Origin: DATIYF01 sp035517775
GTDB lineage: Bacteria; Acidobacteriota; Terriglobia; Terriglobales; Acidobacteriaceae
Direction: 5' to 3'
DNA: 45,137 nt
Assembly: GCA_035517775.1 (NCBI GenBank)
Contig: DATIYF010000019.1
Span: forward strand, 1-45,137
A program made the position numbers and the translations under genes. Positions 24,427 through 35,809 of this stretch are shown here, one piece after another; the first letter of the stretch is position 1, and each line of letters begins with the position of its first letter. The notes under the pieces are model-generated. The model was given only the letters and a program-made list of their open reading frames with translations, had not been told where the DNA came from and did no database searches.

Positions 24427-25401
24427 CTAGCGCAGCCACAAAAGCAGGGCCGCCGCTATCAAGACCGCGAGGGCCACGCCAAGAAGATACCTATAGACCC
24501 GCCTCTCCGGCTTTGCAGGTTTCTCGTCGCTGGCCAGCGCTTCGAGCGGCAAGGCGCCGCCCTCCGCCTGGCTTCCCGGCTCTGGATCCGGCGCGGTCCG
24601 TGACGGTTCGCAATCCAGGCACACCTGGCGCAGACCCGAGACCGGAAAGCCGCACACCTGGCACTTTCCAACGTTCCCGCGCTCGACGACTGCAGGCGTG
24701 ATTTCAGCTTGCGCCTTCGGCTCAATCTCCTCCACGGGGTCAATGCTCTCGGTGGCCCCGGGAGTTTCGCAAGGCATGTCAGGTTCAATCTGCGGTGCGA
24801 GGTCGAGGTCTCCCGCGGTACGCCTGGCTGCCTCGGCGTGTTCCAGCGCAGTCTGAATCATCTCGCCCAGCCGCTGCATGGCTGCCACGTCATGCTCTTC
24901 GAACGCCCGCACCTTCCCGGAGACAAGTTCAAACGCACCCACTACCTCATCGCCCCGGCGCAGGGGCATGGCCATGGCCGAAATGACGCCCAGCAGCCGG
25001 CAGCTTTGCGTGTTTACCCGCGGATCAGTCTGGGCATCATCGCAGCGCAGCATCTGGCCGCATTTCACCGCTTCCACCGCCAGGCCCGCGCCCTCCTCCA
25101 GCCGCATCCCGGCCTGCACTCCGGAAACCCCCGAACTGGCGCGGCAAATCATGGCGCCGTTCTGCAGCAGTGCGATGGCCGATCCCGAGGCCGCGGTGAT
25201 GTACTGCGCCCGCTCGGCCAGCAGGCGCAATGCCGCCTCCAGGTCGCGCTCCGCCATGGCGGCCAGCGACTGGCCGCCATCTTCTCCCGGAAACTGCAAA
25301 ACATCGCGGGGTAACGCCAGACTCGGGACGGGCTCAGGCGAGGCAAGGGTTGCGCTCGGCAACCCTTCGGCATCCTGGCTGAGGATGGAATAGCGTTCCA
25401 T
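24427..25401 (-). CDS. GAF-domain protein with zinc ribbon and C-terminal membrane anchor
   Basis: A GAF sensor domain occupies about residues 50-190, with ASGSAIALLQ and LGVISAMAMPLRRGDEVVG as core strands. An acidic linker follows. A four-cysteine zinc ribbon (Cys247, Cys250, Cys261, Cys264; CxxC-x10-CxxC) comes next, and a second linker leads to a single C-terminal helix (about 304-323) ending in WLR. The soluble part should face the cytoplasm with a tail anchor in the membrane. There is no output enzymatic domain. I do not recognise this architecture as a named family. It may relay a small-molecule or redox signal to a partner through the zinc ribbon. Confidence 0.75.
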   Translation of the reverse strand: MERYSILSQDAEGLPSATLASPEPVPSLALPRDVLQFPGEDGGQSLAAMAERDLEAALRLLAERAQYITAASGSAIALLQNGAMICRASSGVSGVQAGMRLEEGAGLAVEAVKCGQMLRCDDAQTDPRVNTQSCRLLGVISAMAMPLRRGDEVVGAFELVSGKVRAFEEHDVAAMQRLGEMIQTALEHAEAARRTAGDLDLAPQIEPDMPCETPGATESIDPVEEIEPKAQAEITPAVVERGNVGKCQVCGFPVSGLRQVCLDCEPSRTAPDPEPGSQAEGGALPLEALASDEKPAKPERRVYRYLLGVALAVLIAAALLLWLR

Positions 25402-25635
25402 GCGGAACCCACGGCACGCGCTTGCGGCTCAGCAGCCGAAACGCAGCTGGAACGTGCCTGGGTGGTCTCCTCTTGCTCCCGGCAATTCTCCGCCCGGCAG
25501 AGGGGGTCCTCACCCCCGCCCGATGCAGGAACTTTGGTAACTCAACGGAGCAGTATTCGAAGTTTCGCTTTCCAGAGAATGGAGTGTCAAGGGAATTGCC
25601 GGGTCAAAAGGGCTACTCCGAAAGTTACAGTTTGC

Positions 25636-26883
25636 TCACCCCAACCATGCCAGCCACGCCCAGCCCACCAGCAAAGTGATCAACGTAACCGGCAGACCCG
25701 CCCGCAGGTAGTCCCAAAAGCTGATCTCCACCTCGGGCCTGGCGCTCTCGACCACAATAATGTTGGCCACGCTTCCGGTAATGGTGAGATTTCCGGCGAG
25801 AGTAGAAGCCATGGCCAGGGTAAGCCAGGCGGCGCGCGGATTGGGAAATTTTGGCGCCAGCGATTTCAACAGCATCACCGCCGGCACATTGCTCACGACG
25901 TTGCTCAGCAGAGCGGCCGCCACCGTGAACGGCCCCAGCCGTTGCAGGTTCCAGGCATGGGTCCAGGCGAGCAACTGCGCGATGATGCCGGAGCGCTCGG
26001 CCCCGCCCACAATAAGAAACAAGCCGACAAAAAACACCAGCAGGCCCCAGTCCACCTCCTCATAGAGCTTTCGCGGTTCGCGCGTACGGGTAATCAGGAG
26101 TGCGGCCGCACCCAAAGCGGCCATCATGGCCGGCGGAACTCCAAAGAAGAAGCCGGCCACCACCGCCATCGCCACCGCCACCGGCTTGGCCAGCCGCAAA
26201 ACATCCAGGGGCGGCAGCGGAATTGCCTTTTCTACTCCAGTTGGCAAGGCCTCCCGGCGCACACAAACCCAGTGCAACACAGCCCAATCGAGAAAGAGTC
26301 CGGCCAGAGCGACCGGCCCCAGGCGTGCGAGGAAATCCCGGTATCCAATGTGCGAAAACGAGCCGATCAGCATGTTTTGCGGATTGCCCGTAATGGTGGC
26401 CACGCTGCCGATATTCGACGCCGTAGCCACGGCCAGCAGATAAGGCAGCGGCCGCAGCTTCATGCGGCGGGTAATGCTCAGAACAAACGGCACCATCACG
26501 AGGCACACGATGTCATTCACGAAAAATGCGGAAAAACAGCCGGAGGTGAAAATCACCGCCGGCAGCAGGTGCACTGGCCGCAGGCGCCGCAGCACCACCT
26601 CGGAGGTCCACTCGAAGAAGCCCGCCAGGTGCAGCGTTCCGACGATCAGCATCATGGAAAACAGCAGCACCAGGGTGGAAAAATCAATGTAATGGAGGGT
26701 TTCGGCGGGCGGCACGATGCCGAAGGCCACCATCGCCACCGCCCCGATAATCGCCGCCCCCGGCCGGTCAATCTTCAGCCCGGGGAACTTGCCCAGGGCA
26801 AAGACCAGGTAACTGGCCAGAAAAATGCCGTAAGCCGTCGCCAGGCGAGGGTCGAACACGAAGGCGGCGGAAAGCTGGTGCAT
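25636..26883 (-). CDS. ArsB/NhaD- or SLC13-type ion transporter
   Basis: This 415-residue protein with about 11 helices belongs to the ion-transporter superfamily. Typical repeats are visible: FSAFFVNDIVCLVMVPFV in the first half and LLSNVVSNVPAVMLLKSLAP in the second, each a re-entrant loop with an Asn. GNPQNMLIGSFSHI and GNLTITGSVANIIVVE are the matching pairs. Members move arsenite, sodium, citrate or other anions. No arsenic-resistance genes adjoin it, so the substrate is undecided. It has its own spacer of about 230 bp on the 3' side that holds no gene. Confidence 0.85.
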   Translation of the reverse strand: MHQLSAAFVFDPRLATAYGIFLASYLVFALGKFPGLKIDRPGAAIIGAVAMVAFGIVPPAETLHYIDFSTLVLLFSMMLIVGTLHLAGFFEWTSEVVLRRLRPVHLLPAVIFTSGCFSAFFVNDIVCLVMVPFVLSITRRMKLRPLPYLLAVATASNIGSVATITGNPQNMLIGSFSHIGYRDFLARLGPVALAGLFLDWAVLHWVCVRREALPTGVEKAIPLPPLDVLRLAKPVAVAMAVVAGFFFGVPPAMMAALGAAALLITRTREPRKLYEEVDWGLLVFFVGLFLIVGGAERSGIIAQLLAWTHAWNLQRLGPFTVAAALLSNVVSNVPAVMLLKSLAPKFPNPRAAWLTLAMASTLAGNLTITGSVANIIVVESARPEVEISFWDYLRAGLPVTLITLLVGWAWLAWLG

Positions 26884-26927
26884 AGCGCAGCAGCATAGCA
26901 GGACGCCGCCGCCGCGCCCAGGGTTGG

Positions 26928-27614
26928 CTAGCTGCCCACGTCTTTCAGCGTGACGGTGGTATATCCGCCCGCGAGATTATTCAGGGCCACAATGGTGCGC
27001 ACGTCGCCTGCGGTGAACGAGGTCGAGACCACGATGTAAGAAAAAGTCGTTCCCGGTTGCGTGAAATAAATGTTGTAGGTGGTTGCCGGAGATCCGGCAG
27101 CCAGGCCGGCGTAGTCTGAGGCGCTGCCAAAGGCCAGGCTGGTGGCGAGCGGCGTAGCGCCTGAAAGGCTGGTGCCCGCGGGCAGCACATAAACATCCAC
27201 CGCCCCCATGGAAGGCGAAGCATTGATCACGCGAACACGAAAGTTTCCCGAGGCCGGCGCCGTGTTGTCGTCGGAAAATACTACGCTCTGCACATTCGCG
27301 GAATAATTGTCCACCACCAGGGTGGAAGAAGTGTCGCTGCCGAAAGAGAGCGTCTGGTTGATAATCGAATTGGAAGACCCGGCCGGCTCGATCTGAATTT
27401 GCCGTGAACCCGAGTTGATGCTGATGTACCCCGAGGCCGCTCCGTAGGCCAGATTGCTAGCAACCGTCTTGCCATCCACCAGCAGGTTGAGTTCGGGCTG
27501 GCCGGGCGAGGCGTTCAACATCCGCAGCTGCGTCTGCCCACCCCCGCCACAACTCGAAGCTGACAAAGCCACCGCTACCGACATTGCGCACAGCCACAGC
27601 GGCCGAACTGCCAT
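26928..27614 (-). CDS. DUF4397-domain lipoprotein
   Basis: I chose ATG 27614, preceded by AAAGGAG at 5 bp; the open frame runs further to 27677. The mature start is a lipobox, ALSASSC with Cys22, followed by four glycines. Two DUF4397-like repeats follow. Each begins with a short RxxNASP motif (LRMLNASPGQPELNLLVDG; VRVINASPSMGAVDVYV) and continues with SNLAYGAASGY or SLAFGSASDY. It is an exported, lipid-anchored beta-rich protein of unknown function, common in Acidobacteriota and other soil bacteria. Confidence 0.85.
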   Translation of the reverse strand: MAVRPLWLCAMSVAVALSASSCGGGGQTQLRMLNASPGQPELNLLVDGKTVASNLAYGAASGYISINSGSRQIQIEPAGSSNSIINQTLSFGSDTSSTLVVDNYSANVQSVVFSDDNTAPASGNFRVRVINASPSMGAVDVYVLPAGTSLSGATPLATSLAFGSASDYAGLAAGSPATTYNIYFTQPGTTFSYIVVSTSFTAGDVRTIVALNNLAGGYTTVTLKDVGS

Positions 27615-27813
27615 GAAGCTCCTTTCACAACGCCGAGATGTCTCGTGAGATGCAGGCGATGGCGGCATCATTCGCAAACTTTCGTAAAGAGTCAGTCAAG
27701 CTTTGTAAATTGCGCAGAGAAACGCCTCGCCGCGAATTTAAGGCTTGGGATTAGAGATCGTACTAGGAACGAGTGGAGCAGAACAAGCGCAGGAGGCTTG
27801 AATAGGCGCGAGC

Positions 27814-28536
27814 TCAGTGTTCGTCGCGGTGGCGCAGCCAGTCGAGGAACATTTGCTCAATCGGCTTGTCGTAGGTCATCAGCACGTGCCGCACGGTGTG
27901 GCCGCTCACAAAATGGCATACCTCTTCGGCCAGGTTCTTGGCATGGTCGCCGGCCCGCTCCAGCGACTGGGTCATGAAGATCACCTGCAGGCTGGCCTGG
28001 CGCTGCACGTTTTCCGGGTTCTCGATGTGGCGCAGAAAAATCAGGTTGCGCAGCCGGTCCATTTCCGCGTCGGCGCGCAAAACTTCCACCGCTTTTTTCA
28101 CCTGCCGGCTGGAGAAGGCCTCGCCCACATCGGTGAGCATCTTTTCCAGCACCGTGGCCATGTGGGTAAGGTCGCGCCTATCCTGCGGATCCAGCCGTTC
28201 TCCCGCTGCCTGAGCGCTGTTGGCAAAGCTCAGCAGCAGATCGCCAATGCGTTCCAGCCCGATCATGAACTTCATGCAGGCCAGCAGTTCACGCGCCTCC
28301 GGCTCCCTCACGCGGGTGATGGCCGCGGTCACGCCGCAATCAATTTCCATGTCCAGGGTATCGAGTTGCTTTTCCCGCTCCCGCAGGCTGCTGAGCAGCG
28401 CTCGCGACCCGGTGGCAATGCCTTCGGCGGCTGTCCCGGCCGCTTCTTTAGCCAGTTGACAGGCCTCGACCGTCAGCCGCACCAGGTGGGCGTAGGCAGG
28501 TTCGGATTCCGGGCTCTTGGCAATAGCCGTACTCAT
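27814..28536 (-). CDS. phoU: PhoU-like phosphate-signalling regulator
   Basis: The 240-residue all-helical protein has the two metal-binding ExxxD-type signatures of PhoU, MIGLERIGDLLLSFA in the first three-helix bundle and SLERAGDHAKNLAEE in the second. It dampens PhoR kinase activity when phosphate is plentiful. The open frame runs back to 28953, but that part overlaps phoR. ATG 28536, preceded by GGAAGGA, is the sensible start. It follows phoR by 133 bp in the same direction. The pst transporter genes that usually accompany it are not in the window. Confidence 0.88.
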   Translation of the reverse strand: MSTAIAKSPESEPAYAHLVRLTVEACQLAKEAAGTAAEGIATGSRALLSSLREREKQLDTLDMEIDCGVTAAITRVREPEARELLACMKFMIGLERIGDLLLSFANSAQAAGERLDPQDRRDLTHMATVLEKMLTDVGEAFSSRQVKKAVEVLRADAEMDRLRNLIFLRHIENPENVQRQASLQVIFMTQSLERAGDHAKNLAEEVCHFVSGHTVRHVLMTYDKPIEQMFLDWLRHRDEH

Positions 28537-28669
28537 TCGCGCATCCTTCCTTCGGATGGCCGTGCTCGCCCGCAGGCCTTGTGGCCTCTTCCTTAGATGG
28601 ATGTTCAAGCTGCAAGCATAGGTTGTTTCGCTTGCACGGTGGTTAAAAGCCTGTGAATTTTTCGCCCCG

Positions 28670-30034
28670 TTAATCGGCCGCCGGAAGCGTAAACAGGAAG
28701 GTCGTCCCGTGATTGAGCTCGCTCTCGGCGCGGATGGTTCCTCCATGGGCGAGCACAATATGCTTGGCGATGGCGAGCCCGAGGCCGGTTCCACCCGATT
28801 CCCGCGAGCGCGCTTTGTCCACCCGGTAGAAGCGCTCGAACAGGCGCGGCAGGTGCTCCGAGGCCACCCCCGGCCCAAAATCACGCACGTAGAACTCGAC
28901 GCTCCGCGGCCTTTGCCGCGCGCCAAGCAGCACTTTCCCGCCACTGGCGCCATACTTCAGCGCATTATCCAACAGATTGGAGAACACCTGATAAATGGCC
29001 TCGCGATCGGCCCGGACGCAGGCTTCTGCCGCTCCATCCTCCACCTGCAGCTCCACTCCGTGGGCCCGCGCGATCTCGCGAAAGCTCTGCACCGCCTCCC
29101 GCAGCAGCTCATCCGCGGTCAGCGGCTGGACGTCGAAACGCTGCTCGCCTGATTCAACCCGGGCCAGGGTAAGCAAGTCTTCGGTCAGCCGCGCCATGCG
29201 CATGGCATTCTTGCGGATGACTTCCAGGAACTCCCGCGCCTGCGGGTTTTCGCCGCTATCCAGCAGAGTTTCGGTGTAGCCCTGGATGGAAGTCAGCGGC
29301 GTACGCAGCTCGTGCGAAACGTTGGCGATGAAGTCACGCCGCGTCTTCTCCACCCGCTCGGTCTCAGTCAAATCACGCAGCACCGCAACCGCCCCGCCTC
29401 CGGGCATGGGCGCCGCCGTCACGTCGAAGGTCCGCCCCGGCAAAATCGAAGCCGCGCGCGCCGTGAGCGGTTTGCCTTCCTCCCGGGCCCCGCGCACCGC
29501 CTGCAAGAAATCCGGGTCGCGCACGGTTTCGACAATCGGCGCCTGCAGACGCGTGCGCTCCGGAGACAGGCGGTCCATGCTGCGGTTGGCCCATTGCACG
29601 CGGTCGTCAGGGCCGACCGCGATCACCGCATCCTGCATGCTGTTCAATAGCGTCTCGAGCTGGCGCTGGCTGGTCTGCAGGGCGGCGAAGCTGTGCTCAA
29701 ACTGCCGCGCGGTCTTGTCCAGGGCGGAGGCCACCTGCCCGATTTCATCGCCCGAGTCATCACTGATGCGGGCCCCCAGATCACCCGCCGAAATGCGGTT
29801 GGCAAACTGCACGATGCGTTGCAGCCGCTGTCCCATCCACTGCGCCGCCAGCCCCGCCACCACCAGCGCCAGCACCAGAGCTGCCCCATAGGCCAGCAGC
29901 AGCGTGTGCTCCATCAATACGCCTTCCGAAGCCGCAGCCCAGGCACGCCGGAAAAAGAAGACCAGCGGCATCGTCGCCGCCCCGATGATCAGCGCAAACA
30001 CGCCCAGCAGTTTGAAGAAAATCCGCCGTCTCAC
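28670..30034 (-). CDS. phoR: PhoR-type membrane sensor histidine kinase
   Basis: Two N-terminal membrane helices (about 5-29 and 43-66) with a very short external loop are followed by HAMP (about 64-117) and PAS (about 125-225). HisKA has the phosphoacceptor His241 in NVSHELRTPL, and HATPase has FSNLLDNALKYG and GTGLGLAIAKHI. The tiny periplasmic loop fits PhoR, which senses through the Pst/PhoU complex rather than by binding ligand. The start codon overlaps the phoB stop by 4 bp, so the two are translationally coupled. Confidence 0.9.
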   Translation of the reverse strand: MRRRIFFKLLGVFALIIGAATMPLVFFFRRAWAAASEGVLMEHTLLLAYGAALVLALVVAGLAAQWMGQRLQRIVQFANRISAGDLGARISDDSGDEIGQVASALDKTARQFEHSFAALQTSQRQLETLLNSMQDAVIAVGPDDRVQWANRSMDRLSPERTRLQAPIVETVRDPDFLQAVRGAREEGKPLTARAASILPGRTFDVTAAPMPGGGAVAVLRDLTETERVEKTRRDFIANVSHELRTPLTSIQGYTETLLDSGENPQAREFLEVIRKNAMRMARLTEDLLTLARVESGEQRFDVQPLTADELLREAVQSFREIARAHGVELQVEDGAAEACVRADREAIYQVFSNLLDNALKYGASGGKVLLGARQRPRSVEFYVRDFGPGVASEHLPRLFERFYRVDKARSRESGGTGLGLAIAKHIVLAHGGTIRAESELNHGTTFLFTLPAAD

Positions 30035-30723
30035 TTCGGCGCCTCGAAGCGGTAGCCCGCTCCGCGCACGGTTTTCAGGTAGCGTGGGTTTTCCGGATCA
30101 GGCTCGATCTTCTCCCGGATGCGCCGCACATACACATCCACCGAGCGGGGAGTGACGTAGGCCGTATCTCTCCAGACCGAATCCAGCAACTGGTCGCGGG
30201 TGAACACCCGCCCCACATGACGGGCAAAGTGGTCCAGCAGGCGGAACTCGGTGGCCGTGGTCGTGACCGCCTTTCCACCCACCGTCAAGGTCATCGCCCC
30301 AGGATCTATTTCAATCTCTCCGATGCGCAAGGGCGTGGGCGAAAGCGGGCGCTCAAAGCGGCGCAGCACCGCTTTTACCCGCGCCACCAGTTCGCGTGGG
30401 CTGAAAGGCTTGGGAATGTAATCGTCCGCCCCCAGCTCCAGGCCCAATACCCGGTCCGCCTCACCGCTTTTCGCGGTAAGGAAGATGACCGGCGTCGGCG
30501 CCAGCGCCGGCGCCTGCCGAATCTGCCGGCAAAGCTCCAGCCCGTCTTTGCCCGGAACCATAATGTCGAGAATGAACAGCGCCGGCCGCTGCCGCTCTGA
30601 CTCGGCCAGCACCGCGTGCCCGCTCGGAAACAGCTTCACCGCAAAGCCCGCGCCTTCGAGGTGAAGGCGCACCAGCCGGGAGATATCTGCGTCGTCTTCC
30701 ACCACAAAGATGTTCGGCTTCAC
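30031..30723 (-). CDS. phoB: PhoB-type response regulator (OmpR family)
   Basis: The receiver domain has the acidic pair ED/D near residues 9-11, phosphoacceptor Asp53 in LDIMVPG and Lys105 in PKPF. The C-terminal winged helix has LLDHFARHVGRVFTRDQLLDSVW and VDVYVRRIREKI, the OmpR/PhoB DNA-binding domain. At 230 residues it is typical. The start is GTG 30723 with no ribosome-binding site. A TACAAT ends 6 bp before the GTG, which would make the mRNA leaderless. It heads the phoB-phoR-phoU unit. Assignment to phosphate rather than another stimulus rests on phoU being next door. Confidence 0.88.
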   Translation of the reverse strand: MKPNIFVVEDDADISRLVRLHLEGAGFAVKLFPSGHAVLAESERQRPALFILDIMVPGKDGLELCRQIRQAPALAPTPVIFLTAKSGEADRVLGLELGADDYIPKPFSPRELVARVKAVLRRFERPLSPTPLRIGEIEIDPGAMTLTVGGKAVTTTATEFRLLDHFARHVGRVFTRDQLLDSVWRDTAYVTPRSVDVYVRRIREKIEPDPENPRYLKTVRGAGYRFEAPK

Positions 30724-31054
30724 AGGGGTATTGTAGCGGGCAAGGCCGCGCTCTGCGGTCGAGGCTTCTTTGGGTTCCGGATGGAAAACAAAGGGCCGCG
30801 CCTCCGGCCGAGGACGGGAACATATCTTACGCAGCGCCTATGAGTTAGGCGGATTTCGCCCGCGGGCAGGGTTCCTGGGGCCTTCGGCCGCATCTGCAAG
30901 GCAGCGCTGGCACTGCCGGATTTTCCACAAATGCTACCGGCGTAACTGAGGACCGGGAACTAGCAACTGAGAACTGAGAACAACCGGCAGCATTGTTACC
31001 TGAAGTTCCGAGCGCCTTGCTGACGGCTGACTTCACGCCAGTCTCATCACCGGT
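30724..31054. other. Spacer between phoB and hydantoinase with degraded repeats
   Basis: No gene is seen. The right half (about 30940-30985) carries ACTGAGGACCGGGAACTAGCAACTGAGAACTGAGAAC-like short tandem words split by a few bases, a common kind of decayed repeat. TACAAT (30735-30730, minus strand) is the only promoter-like word near phoB, and no Pho box was recognised. Confidence 0.4.
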
Positions 31055-33088
31055 TCACAAAATCTCGATGATCAGATTGCCTGCTCTATCGTGCGAAAAA
31101 TATTTCCCCGGCGGCACCACGGTCGTAGCGCTGTACTCCGTAATGACCGCCGGTCCGCGGTAGCGCCGGCCAGCCTGAAGTTCTTCACGTGAATAGAGGG
31201 AGGCGGCGATTTTCTTCCCACTGAAAAATATCTGCGCCTGCCCGGCCCGGCCCTTGCCCCCGGCGGGCGCATTTCCCTGGAGCGGGCTTTTGATCTGCGG
31301 CGCGCGAATCACTGCTCTCAAACGCAGCGTGACCAGCTCGATTTCCCGCTCCGGATAACTGTAGCCATAACGGCGCTGGTGCTCTTTCTGAAACGCCTTT
31401 AGCATTTCCTGGCCATAAGGCACGTTCAGCTCGTATCCCTGGCCGTGGTATCGCACATCCGCGCTGCGCTGAAGCTGAATGTTTCCCTTCCAACCTTCGG
31501 CCCGCAGATCGCGCTCCGCCCGCGCAGCCAGCCCCGCAAACTCTTTTCCCAACCCTTCTGCAGGAAGCTGCCGCGCCACCCGCCACAGCACAGTTCGCGA
31601 ATAATCTCTCACCACATCGCTGGCGAGAATGCCCAGTGCCGAAAGCGCCCCCGGCAGGGCAGGCACCATGACCCGCGGAATGCCCAGCGCTTCGGCCAGT
31701 TCGCAGGCGTGCAATCCCCCGGCGCCGCCAAAAGCCACCAGCGCAAATTCCCGCGGATCGTGCCCCCGCTCGATTGAGACCACGCGCAAAGCTCTCTCCA
31801 TGGCAGCGTTCACCACCCGCACCACGCCGGCAGAAAATTGCTCCAGGTTCAGAGTGGATGCCTGCTTCTTCAGCCACTCCCTCACCATTCGCCGTGTGCG
31901 TTCCACGTCCAGCACAAATTTCCCCCCCAGAAATCGGTTTGGCTGCATGCGGCCCAACAGCAAATTGGCGTCGGTCACCGTCGGTTGCTTGCCCCGCCCA
32001 TAGCAGATCGGGCCTGGGTCGGCGCCTGCCGATTCCGGCCCCACCCGCAAGGCCCCGCCGGCATCGAAGCGCGCAATCGAGCCGCCGCCCGCGCCTGCGG
32101 TGTGGATGTCGAGCATCGGCACGCCCACCGGCAGCCCGGCAACTTCCGACTGGCCGCTGGTGCGGATTTCCCCATCCACCAGCGCCACATCGGTCGAGGT
32201 GCCTCCCATATCAAACGAAATAATGCGCTGAAAACCGCTGCGCCTGGCCATGGCCGCCGCGCCCACCACTCCGCCTGCAGGCCCCGACAAAACCGTCCGC
32301 ACCGGCTCGCGCGCTGCGGCATGGAGTGCCGCAATTCCGCCATTCGATTGCATCACGAAAATTCGCGTGGTCTGTCCTTGCGCCGCCTCGCGGGAGCCGG
32401 CTTTGCGCTCCAAATGGTCCAGGTAGCTCTGCATCACGGGCTGCAAGTAGGCATTCATCACCACCGTGCTCGTTCGCTCGTACTCGCGAAACTCGGGAAG
32501 AATCTCATGTGAAACCGAGAGCGGAATGCCCAGAGCGCGCAACGCCGAAGCAACCGCCTGCTCGTGCCCTGGATTGGCGAAACAGAACAGAAGCGAAATG
32601 GCGGCCGCTGCCGGGCTCTTCGCCCGCATACTCGTTACCAGCTCGGCCAGCTCCCTCGGGTCCAACGCCTCCAGCACTTCGCCGGTGGCAGAGATTCTCT
32701 CTTTCACTCCAAACCGGCACTCGGCAGAGACCAGCGGTTCCACCCGGTCAAAAAAGAAGTCATACAGCTTCGGCCGCGCCTGCCGCCCGATTTCGATCAC
32801 GTCTTCGAATCCGGCGGTGGTCACCAGCGCAACTTTCGCTCCTTTGCGCTGCAGCAGTGTGTTCGTTCCTACCGTCGTCCCGTGGAGCAGGGTGCGCCGC
32901 CTGGCGCCGCCAATTTTGCGCAGCGCTTCGGCGATCGCCTGCGAAGGATCCCCCGGGGTAGAAAAGACCTTCAACATCCGAATGCGGCCGCGCTCTACCC
33001 ACACACAGTCGGTGAAGGTTCCACCGGTATCAATGGCAATGCTGAGTTCGCGTGGGCTGACTTCGCTTTGACGAGATTGCCGATGCAT
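31055..33088 (-). CDS. Hydantoinase/oxoprolinase A-subunit family protein (HyuA-like)
   Basis: The 677-residue protein matches the HyuA family: IDTGGTFTDCVWV at the N-terminus (the ATP-binding phosphate loop of this actin-like fold), HGTTVGTNTLLQRKGA, FDMGGTSTDVALVDG and VAFGGAGGLHACELA. Relatives hydrolyse hydantoins, 5-oxoproline or acetone-type substrates with ATP, normally with a HyuB partner. No HyuB gene lies on either side in this window, which is unusual. The start at 33088 gives a short basic lead before the first motif. The substrate is not determined. Confidence 0.9.
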   Translation of the reverse strand: MHRQSRQSEVSPRELSIAIDTGGTFTDCVWVERGRIRMLKVFSTPGDPSQAIAEALRKIGGARRRTLLHGTTVGTNTLLQRKGAKVALVTTAGFEDVIEIGRQARPKLYDFFFDRVEPLVSAECRFGVKERISATGEVLEALDPRELAELVTSMRAKSPAAAAISLLFCFANPGHEQAVASALRALGIPLSVSHEILPEFREYERTSTVVMNAYLQPVMQSYLDHLERKAGSREAAQGQTTRIFVMQSNGGIAALHAAAREPVRTVLSGPAGGVVGAAAMARRSGFQRIISFDMGGTSTDVALVDGEIRTSGQSEVAGLPVGVPMLDIHTAGAGGGSIARFDAGGALRVGPESAGADPGPICYGRGKQPTVTDANLLLGRMQPNRFLGGKFVLDVERTRRMVREWLKKQASTLNLEQFSAGVVRVVNAAMERALRVVSIERGHDPREFALVAFGGAGGLHACELAEALGIPRVMVPALPGALSALGILASDVVRDYSRTVLWRVARQLPAEGLGKEFAGLAARAERDLRAEGWKGNIQLQRSADVRYHGQGYELNVPYGQEMLKAFQKEHQRRYGYSYPEREIELVTLRLRAVIRAPQIKSPLQGNAPAGGKGRAGQAQIFFSGKKIAASLYSREELQAGRRYRGPAVITEYSATTVVPPGKYFSHDRAGNLIIEIL

Positions 33089-33128
33089 GGCCGCAGCTGG
33101 AAGGCTAGCCTAACACCTCGGACCGCCC

Positions 33129-33156
33129 GTAGAGGCGTAGCTTGCTACGTCTCTAC
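33129..33156. repeat. GTAGAGRCGTAGC palindrome after the 2-oxoglutarate dehydrogenase gene
   Basis: GTAGAGGCGTAGC (33129-33141) pairs with GCTACGTCTCTAC (33144-33156) around TT, with a single G-T wobble. It is 21 bp past the stop of the gene to its right (minus strand) and could end or protect that transcript. A related palindrome stands at 4771-4792. Confidence 0.75.
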
Positions 33157-33177
33157 AGGTTCATCGGTGGGCAGGAG

Positions 33178-35673
<2,496 letters not shown>

Positions 35674-35744
35674 AGTTGCTTCACTACTAGCATAACGGAT
35701 GACGGCAATCTCGCGGGGGATTCGGACCGGGAAGGTAATGCTCA

Positions 35745-35806
35745 CCGCTGTCATCCCGGCCGGGGCGCAGCCCGGCGGCCGCAGTGGAGGGACCTGCTTT
35801 TCAAGC
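35745..35806. repeat. GTCATCC...GGACCTGCTTTT dispersed repeat
   Basis: The unit runs from CTGTCATCCCGGCCGGG to GCAGTGGAGGGACCTGC followed by TTTT. It matches the unit at 38668-38733 at both ends (GTCATCC, and GCAGTGGAGGGACCTGCTTTT), with a GC-rich, diverged middle. It also creates the spurious upstream start of sucA at 35754. Confidence 0.75.
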
Positions 35807-35809
35807 CGC

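Noticed and set aside
25462..26898. 478-codon plus-strand frame over the ion transporter
   Set aside because: It is antisense to a clear multi-helix transporter; its composition (Gln/His/Arg) is that of a shadow frame.
27814..28953. 379-codon version of phoU
   Set aside because: The first 139 codons overlap the end of phoR and do not resemble PhoU; ATG 28536 has a ribosome-binding site.
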